A DNA stretch of 64,000 nt. It comes from Hermodice carunculata. Its lineage: Eukaryota; Annelida; Polychaeta; Eunicida; Amphinomidae. Position numbers and translations under genes: made by a program. Under the pieces are notes generated by a model. The model did no database searches. It worked only from the letters and a program-made list of their open reading frames with translations, and was not told where the DNA came from. Positions 15,070 through 24,091 of this stretch are shown piece by piece. The DNA is taken from assembly GCA_964020975.1 (NCBI GenBank), contig OZ026619.1:88526562-88590561 (forward strand), written 5' to 3'. Every line of letters starts with the position of its first letter. The stretch's first letter is position 1.

Positions 15070-18000
15070 ATATACCCCGATTGATAAAAAGTACTGAAAT
15101 ATTTGATCAGTTGTTCACCATATCAGGTTCATTTTTGCCTGATGAGCTACCTTTGTGCAAAATTTATGCACACTTCACCTGGACATTTTTTTGAAATGTC
15201 ATGGTAACAAACATTGGCCAAGTGGATGGACTGAAGAACAACCCAACAATGTAATCACCCCTCACAATGTAATCACCCCTCGCCTTACCAGGGGAAGCAT
15301 GTAAAACTCAGTTACTGATCTTTACACATTTTTTGCATTTTTCATTTAAATTTACAATTTTGCTGTTTACATGTATATACATTTTTCCAGAAGTTGCAAA
15401 AGTAAAGAATAAGTAGCAAGGTTTGGATGGACTCTACAGAAGGTAAATGCTACCGGGAGGGAGGTGAGGTGGAAGAGCCCACAGGCCTAATGCTTCACTG
15501 ACATATGTGATGACCATAACCAAAATTCATTTCCTGAAATGCATTCCATCCATGACATTAAGACAGAAGTCAAATTCATCCATATTATGCAACTTCAAAT
15601 TTTGTTTGACACACATTTGTGGTACTTTTGGCATGGTTCCTCATATTCTCTATCAGCATATTGAATTTACTGGTGACCTTTTTCATGTGCTTGATGAACT
15701 TGAAAAATAGGTCATGGTCACACAATATCTTCCCAAACTTGACCATTGGCCTAACACACACTTGCTGTAAACTTTGCAGTTCTTTCTCCATACATTATCA
15801 CAATTAGATATAATAGTGGTGGTTGCTCCACTGAGGGGACCACTGTATACAAATATGAGACAGTTTAGAGCTCAGCAAATATATCTCACTTTGGACAATG
15901 GGTAAATTGCCCTTGATACGGGTTAAAAGTCATCCATATACAGTAATAAACCATTGCACATAAAATCCGGCAATCAAAAGCAAATAAAGCTGTGTGACCT
16001 TGACAAGTGGCTCAAAGTCTCTCATATTCAAACTTAACCTTGGCCATATAGAAGACTACAATCATGTACAATCTAAAATGCACAAATGAAAAAGTTAAAT
16101 TATTGCGCGGACACTGAATTTCACAAAAAGGCTGTGTGACATTGGAAACTGGGTCACGGTCACTCATGTTCGAACTTCACCATGGCCTGATAGAAACCTA
16201 TGATGATGTGCAATATAAAATCCCTATATCTTGACAACTTCTCAAGCTATCATGCCGACACCAAATTCACTAATGTGGCTCTGTGACCTTGGGAACTGTG
16301 TCTAGGTCTCCCATCCTTTAACTTGACCTAGCCCTTACTGGGGACCATAATCTTGTGCAGTATAAAAGCCCTAACTCAAAAGCTTCTCAAGTTATCATGC
16401 AGACACCAAATAAGCTAATGTGGCTCTGTGACCTTGGGAATTAGGTCAAGGTCACAGATCTTAGAACTTAAGGTAGCCCTTATAGTGACTTAAATCCTGT
16501 GCAATATGAAAGCACTAGCTCTAAAATTACTGAAATTATAATGTGGAAACGATCCGAACGGACTCGTGCACCAACCCAAGGAACCTACGATAACTATAGG
16601 GAACTTGCCTTTACCAGTCCCCTAATAATCAATTTCACATGTTTTGATACCTATGATGTGAACTCTGGTCAAAAACACAAATTGGCGGTCAGGGCTGCCA
16701 AGAATTATTTTGTCCAACTTTGAGGTTTGGAATGGATGACTAAGTAGGTTTAGAATAAGACACAGCTAAGTTTGACAGTAACTTGCTGGAGGACTGACAT
16801 GCTAATATTTTAATAGAATAAAGTATTTTTATTATAGATAACAAACCTCTGTGGTTCGTCTGGGAATATCTGGCTTGGTGGTATCTGTTGGACCAGAATT
16901 AGAGATCTGCAATCCACTGGTGCCACTGATAGCACTGGAACTGTCTGCTAATGAAACATATGTTTTGTCTGCCAAAGTGCTGAACAATGTGTTGACAAAA
17001 TCTTTTGTTTCTGGAAGAAAAGAAGAACAAAGAACACATTAACCTTGTTACTGTTTTGTGGCATATTTTAAGACAAAATACAATTACTTATTCAAATATA
17101 TACGTGACAACTTTTGCATAGCATGCCTTCCCTTCAAAGAATTCATCTGTGGCTTTCATCTTCCTCCAAGTATTATGCTGCATAGTTTTTTTCTCTAATA
17201 CTGTCAGCTCACATTCCCACAACAATATTAACATGGGAACAGTTTTAACATTGAAAGGACCAGTAACACACTTATTCATTTTATTAACATTACTGTACAC
17301 AAAAAAAGAAGGCATTTTGAGGTGTCTCACAACGTTGTACAAGAAACACAACTCAGTTTTCTTCCTGAAAGTCCTGTCCATAAATTACTCTCATTGCACT
17401 TAAAGGCAAGAAAATTCCAATGTCCTATTGTCTGGAACAAGTACAAATTCAGAAAAATAACTGTAAAACATAGGGGCACTTGTCCCGGGACAAGTAAACC
17501 CATGATGGAATTTTCTCACCCTGCACTATGGTATCTTCAAATTTGATCCTCTTTTCAAACATCTGATCAGTAACCCAACACTTTTCTTATCAATGTAATA
17601 AAACATTAAGTTTCCTGAACATCTTGAACTCACTTTCCTGTAGGAAAACTTCCAGCTGATCAGCACAAATCTCCCTGAGTTCACTCTCCGCTTTGTCCTT
17701 CTTCACAAGAGCCACCACATATCTAGCCAAAGCTGCAGGATCTGCATCACAGCTGCAAAGACAATAGGTTTACACTATATATGTTTCCACAAACTCTTGA
17801 ACAGGGTCAGAAAAAATGTCATACCTGCATAGCACAACTTTATGCAACTACATGTACATGTACTCAAAAATAAATGATTCAGCATTTTAACAAACATTAG
17901 TACATGATCAGTGCCATTGTATATTGCCACCAAAATTGCAGGGCTCACCAATTCATGTCCTATTGCCCAGAACAAGTAACTAGAAGCCGATCAGTGACTG

Positions 18001-21000
18001 AAAACCCTTCAACCAGGACGGACAGACAGACAGATGCACAGGTGACGACAATACCCTTGGGTAGGTCGAGGTTACTTCTGTTTGACCTAATGATAAAAGC
18101 TTTGGTGCAAATGCAATGAGCAGAAATATCATGGCAATGACCTAAATATGTAACCCAGTGACCTAGTTTTTACTATGTGTCTGAGGCATCCTTAGAACCG
18201 TCATAAATAATTGAAGCTAAAATGAGAAAATTTAGATTTGAAGATATCATGATATCACCATTTTTCTTCAACGCAGCACTGTGACTTAAATATGTGACCC
18301 AGCAACTTAGTTTTACAATAGGCTTCTGAGGCAATCTTAGGACCAACTGTCATAAATAATTGATGAAGCTACATTTAGTATTTTTTCCTCAACGTTTTTT
18401 TTCTTTAATGTAGTACTGTGACCTACTTTTCAATAGGCACCTGAAGCACCTCAATAGCCATTGATCCCTGAACCCCCCAGATAAAAATTTGGTCTCTGTA
18501 AAGTGAGTATTTTAGTTGCATTAGTTTGTATGTCAAGGCAATTTTAAATAAACCAGTCACTTTTGTAGCCGTGGTTCTATGACTTTTGGGAGGTTTTAAG
18601 TTATGCATCTAGATTTACTGTGTGAAATTTGGTGTTTCTATGTGCAACAGTTTTCAAGATTTTAAGTTGCAAATTACAATGTAAAGTAATCGGAATACAC
18701 AACCCTAGCCCTCCACTGACTGCAGTGCTCTCCTTTAGGCAGTTCTTAATCCTTCTGTTCTTGCCCTGACTTGCCAATTTCACAGCTGCACTACTTACAA
18801 GCACTGCAGCACTTTCTCCTTTTTGCATGCTATCTCCATGCCTGTGCAAAAGTAACCGGACTGGTTCCTCTTCAATTCCTGATACTGTTAATATTACAGG
18901 GCACGAAAATTTTTTTAAAGAGCACTGGTCGGCAGGACAAGTGAATTTTAAAATCCACTTGTCCATATGCAAAATCCACTTGTCCGAATATAACCCGGTG
19001 CAACAAACATAGTAATATTCTTTTTCATCAATCCATACATAAAGGCCTGGACAAACCATTTACCCTGATTTGGCACTTACTGTCACTTGCAAATCGGCAA
19101 AAATCTGTCAATTTTTACCACAATTCTAGCTATGACTGCAAACAGTAAAACTGGCAAAAAAAAAAAAAAATCAAAAATACAAATTGAAAAGTAAACTACT
19201 TGCATAGGGTGACTTACGATGAAAAATACTGTGTAATTTTTGGAAGTCACTGTTCCAGATAAATTTAATACAGATTAATAGTTGTATTGGTTTTAACATC
19301 GTCTTTCTTCTTGCCACTGATGGGATGCACATCGACGCCATCGTTTGCGTACTACCATGAATGCTATCCGTACATCGTTGTCAATTTGTGTATACAGTAT
19401 CGGCAAGTTCCTAGTAATAAATGGTGTTCTAAATTCAAATTCAAACGAAGAATTTAAAATCAGAAATCCGTCTCCTTGTAATGCATATCGAGTGTGCTGT
19501 CAGCATCTTTCCTACCACTGTATAGGTCTTGGACTAGTAACCCCTCAAGGTCGGGTCAACTGATCCACAACTTTTCAAGTACTGAATACTGTTGCTGACC
19601 TATACCCCAATATACAGGCTTTTGAATCTGCATGTATATGCCTGTTTTTCTGTACACACACCAAAACCAAATGACATCTTTCACTATTTTTTCACATTTT
19701 CTAGGCACACAGGTGGTGTCAAGAGGAATTAGCATATTTGTTGGCCACATATGAGCCAAATACAATTGGGTGTAAATTATGGCAGGGTGGACCACTCTCT
19801 GCAGGGGGTCATTGCAGGTACAACTCAGCTGTGTTTGTCTTTTTTTTTTGCAAAACATATTTGCCAATACCAGTAAATTACTGCCATTGCCTTCCACTTT
19901 GTGTTAATTACATACTTTTGTAGTATTTCATACGACATGTTGATGTCAACACGGAGTGCCAAGCTGCACTGTCTGTTGGAATTGGGAAGGGGGCACACAC
20001 AAATGCAAGAACTCTTGTTTCATGCAATAAAAACAACTTTAAAATCTAATCATTTCATTTTTTCTCAAGCACCACATTGTGCTTTATGATGACAAAAAAT
20101 AAAGCTTGAACATGCAGATCACTAAATATATAGGTCTTGGACCAGTAACCCCTCAAGGTCGGGTCAACTGATTCATAACTTTTGATCAAGTACTGAATAC
20201 TGTTGCTGTGTCTATTGGATGTTAATATCACAGGAGCAGAGCATCCCAAATTAAGTCCCATTATCATTTTGGATAGGAAAATACTTATCAACTGTGAGTT
20301 TTAGAAAGGCACTGCTACTCTAGAAATATTTTAAATCATGTGATATCTTTGTGTATTTTTGGAGACATATTTGGCGCGGAACGGTCAATCATGGAGGTAA
20401 GGTACACAAATGCACCTGTAAAAAAAATCTAATCACCTGACCCCCCATTTTCTTGGTTTTAACTTACTGCTACCAGTATAAACTTGAAGCAGAATGCCAA
20501 GGAAGTTGCAGTTTTACGTTTCAAATAGGAGAAATAAGCCAGCGAATGTTGCTATTTTAACATGTAAATGCATTAGGCCTAGGTTACTTGTCCAAGACCT
20601 ATACAAACAGCTGCATTGGCCATGTGGTCTGACAAACAACACATCACCTGATTGGCCAATTGAGTCACACGCAAAAATGAGTCAATCACGGCTAGTGTTA
20701 CAGTGTTCATCCTGGCTTCCACCCTGTGAACGTGTGTGAACCTTCCGAAATTTACGGAGGGAACACACAAACGGGAAGCTTTTTTTTTTAATTGCAGCAT
20801 GCGAAATAGAGATTCCATGTTTATAGCAACAATTATTTGGAGTCACAGGCAAATACGAAGGTAGGGGGATAGAGAAAAATGCCAAATGTGTGACAGATCA
20901 GTCAGCATGATGCTCCGTTCACCGTAGATTACTCCACGCAGTCACTTGCGAGTGACTGGCAGATGTGTGTTTTGTTTGGCAGGGAAGTCAACTTGCGGCA

Positions 21001-24000
21001 CCTTTACATGATCTCTCTAACACTTTTAGAGCCCACCGATAAATGGTTTTTGATGCTAATTTGCTCAAGAATTCGCCATGCAAGTTTTAAAATTTTTTTA
21101 CTTTCCTTTGTCATCGTTTGGGCAGATTAGACGGACGAAGAGGTGCTGTGACCTTGCCCCGATAACGGGCGAAAGCCAATACGCCCCAATGCATGACTGC
21201 TGGTACCTTTGATCTCATCGTCGTATGTACGCAACGGTCAAAACACCAGCTTGTTTTGACAGAAATATAGTAGGTAGTCAAGTCCTGTTGAATACACCTG
21301 CTGACCACATAATTGTTTAAACCTGGATTGTTTACTTTAGGCCAGGGGATTATAATCACCTATTGCGCATTGGCGTCCCCACGCACATGCCTGCATTGGT
21401 GTGTATCACTGTATGTGCTGTTCACACGGACCACAGTAATCGCCAACATATAGAGAGTCGCGAAGGCTCTGACTGCTCATCATCAATGTTGCTGTGCATG
21501 CAAACAGACGTAATTCCAGTCCAATTAAAATAAAAAAATTAGCTTGTCCGCAGGACAAGTTGAATTTGAAAGTCACTTGTCCGAGAAGAGCTTTAGCTTG
21601 TCCCGGAACGTCGGATCATAGGAATTTTCGCACCCTGTATTATATACATATCTCATCCTTTCCACATTGTTCCACACATGCAATCATATTTTCAGTACAT
21701 GTATATACATACAAACTTATGTTTTGTCTATCAGGCATATTTATTTACAAGTGTATATTAACATCCATGACTGGTGGCATTGTCAAATGTCACAATATAA
21801 AAAAAAAATCATAATCATCATTTGCACAGTCACTTGCTCCTGACCAAAAATTAAAAAAAAAAAAAAAAAAGATTGTTAGTCCAATATTGCCATCGCTCTT
21901 ATCAAAGTCCCAACATTCCAGGGAAATTACTGTGTCCTTGATAAAATGGTAGTTTTGCCGGAGTATTTACAAGAAGTGACAGGCAAAGTACAGTGAAACC
22001 TGTCAAGCCCGAATGCCCTAGGGATTAAGGCAAAGCTTGGGGTATATAAATGGCAATTTTTAATTTCATTTGACACATGCACATACAAAATAGGCAATTG
22101 AACTTACGTTTCATCAATGGTGCATTAATGTCTACATGTATTTAAACCGTATTCAAAAGACGATACACTAAGTCCAAGTTCAAAAGCTTGATTAAATTTC
22201 AGCTAAATGGAAAAAATAACATAAAGTGCAGAATTTATACCATTTGCCATATACATCTTTGTTAGACCATAATGTTCAACAGATATTTATGCTAATATTT
22301 AATACTGCAGAATGTCATAAGTTGCATTCACAAGTGTCACAATTTTGTCTCACAACTCTAGGAAAACTTACAGAAAGTTTAGCTTCCTCACATTTAATGT
22401 GAAGAGAACTGTGTAGGTGAAGGGGTTCTGAGTCACATTTGTGATATAGTAAAGTCAAGGCAAGAGATTAACTCAAAACCAAGATTGTTTTGGGATGGTA
22501 TGTGTGTTCGGGGTATGTTGTTTATGTTATAATCAAAGATGACTGGATTCTGACTAACAGGAAGTATACTAAATTTCTCTGCATTCAATTCCATTCCACA
22601 ATTTTGACTTCACATAAACAACTTGTCTACATGTATATCTCTTTGTAGGGACAGTCTGTCTGTATCTGAGTGAATCTCCATGAAGCACTTTATCATTTGC
22701 AAACAAAAACATTGTAGTTTCATTCAACAGTGATGTAGGGATATAGTTTATGTGTAACAAAAAAAAAAAAAAAAAAAAAGAAAGAAAGGGCCCCAAGATG
22801 GAACTCTGTGGTGCACAAGCTATAACTGGTTAACACTGGCTTCTTTTTAAAACTGCAACAAGAACGTCTGTCTGATAAGTACTTTGTGAACCAAGCATGC
22901 AGTTGACCATTAACTCCAAAACTTTTCAGTTTATCTAGAAAACAATAATGGGGCACAGAGTTGAAAGCCTCAGAAAAGTACATATATAGAGAGATCTGAA
23001 ATTTGTTATTGAGCCTTTTGCCACGGGTATAAAAAAGGTCTACTATTTGTGTGTGCACAAAATTTTCCCTTCATAAAACCATGCTGAAGGTTATGAACAG
23101 CCTTTTCAGCACTGGAAACAGCGCCAGAAACAACCAGTGGCCCAGTGGCCAAATGTCAACAAAATGGTGACTGGGCCATCATATTTTGTAAGAAACTGAT
23201 GAACAGTGAGCTAAATCTTTCAGGATGAACAATTGATAAAAATACAAAGGTGGCTAACAGGCTTGAAATCAATTTTTGGGCCACATAATGGAGTTAAGTA
23301 CACAATCAGACTCTTTACGTAGAAAAAGAAAGTCTTATTTTACTCAGCATGCACTGTTGGCATAATTGAGCTACATTTTATGTATTCTATTGTTAAAAAA
23401 ATGTACATGTACATAAACTAAACAGTACAGGTAATTTCCAAGATTACTGTAGTTTTAAAATGTAAAAGAACAGTTAATTCCCAGGCATGGACCATGCAGG
23501 TATAGACAGTAATGCAGACTGCACTTACAAAACTAGCTTTAATCCCTTTAGTGACCAATGAGGTGAGAAAACCTGAAGAAGCCTTCAAAGGTGACTCATA
23601 TACTAATCTCCATGAATTGGTCTGACTGATGTTGGACATTGGTGGCTGAAACTGATGCCATCAGGTCTGTTGATAGTTTGCAACGGGGAGCTATTTTGAC
23701 TCCAAATAACAAAGAAACTTTGGATGCATGTGCAATTCAATCATGGGAAAGAGAAGCACAGCATTTGTTTCATCAAAATATTGTCATAGAACAGATCTTG
23801 GCCTTCAAATTTGGTACCCAAATCAAAAGTAAAAACTGTAGAATTCAACCTAACTCTTGAATAATTCTGGTTAAAATAGATCAGCCATTTGCAAATTTCT
23901 GAAGCCAAATGAATGAAACATCAGCATTTGGCTAATGGCACCAGTGGTCCCTGGTAGATAAGTCATGGCATTTTAACACTTTGTGCAATGTAATAAAATT

Positions 24001-24059
24001 AATAAGAGTTGCAGCATTTAGTGTTTAATACTTGGTTTTGTCAGAGAGATCACAGGAAG

Positions 24060-24091
<32 letters not shown>

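Noticed and set aside
20360-20410. Alternative first exon: TTTGGCGCGG (E2F-like), then ATGGAG and GTAAGG on the plus strand
   Set aside because: No downstream exon in the required phase; AFG2A already has a conserved start at 26958 and RBM26 one at 26473.
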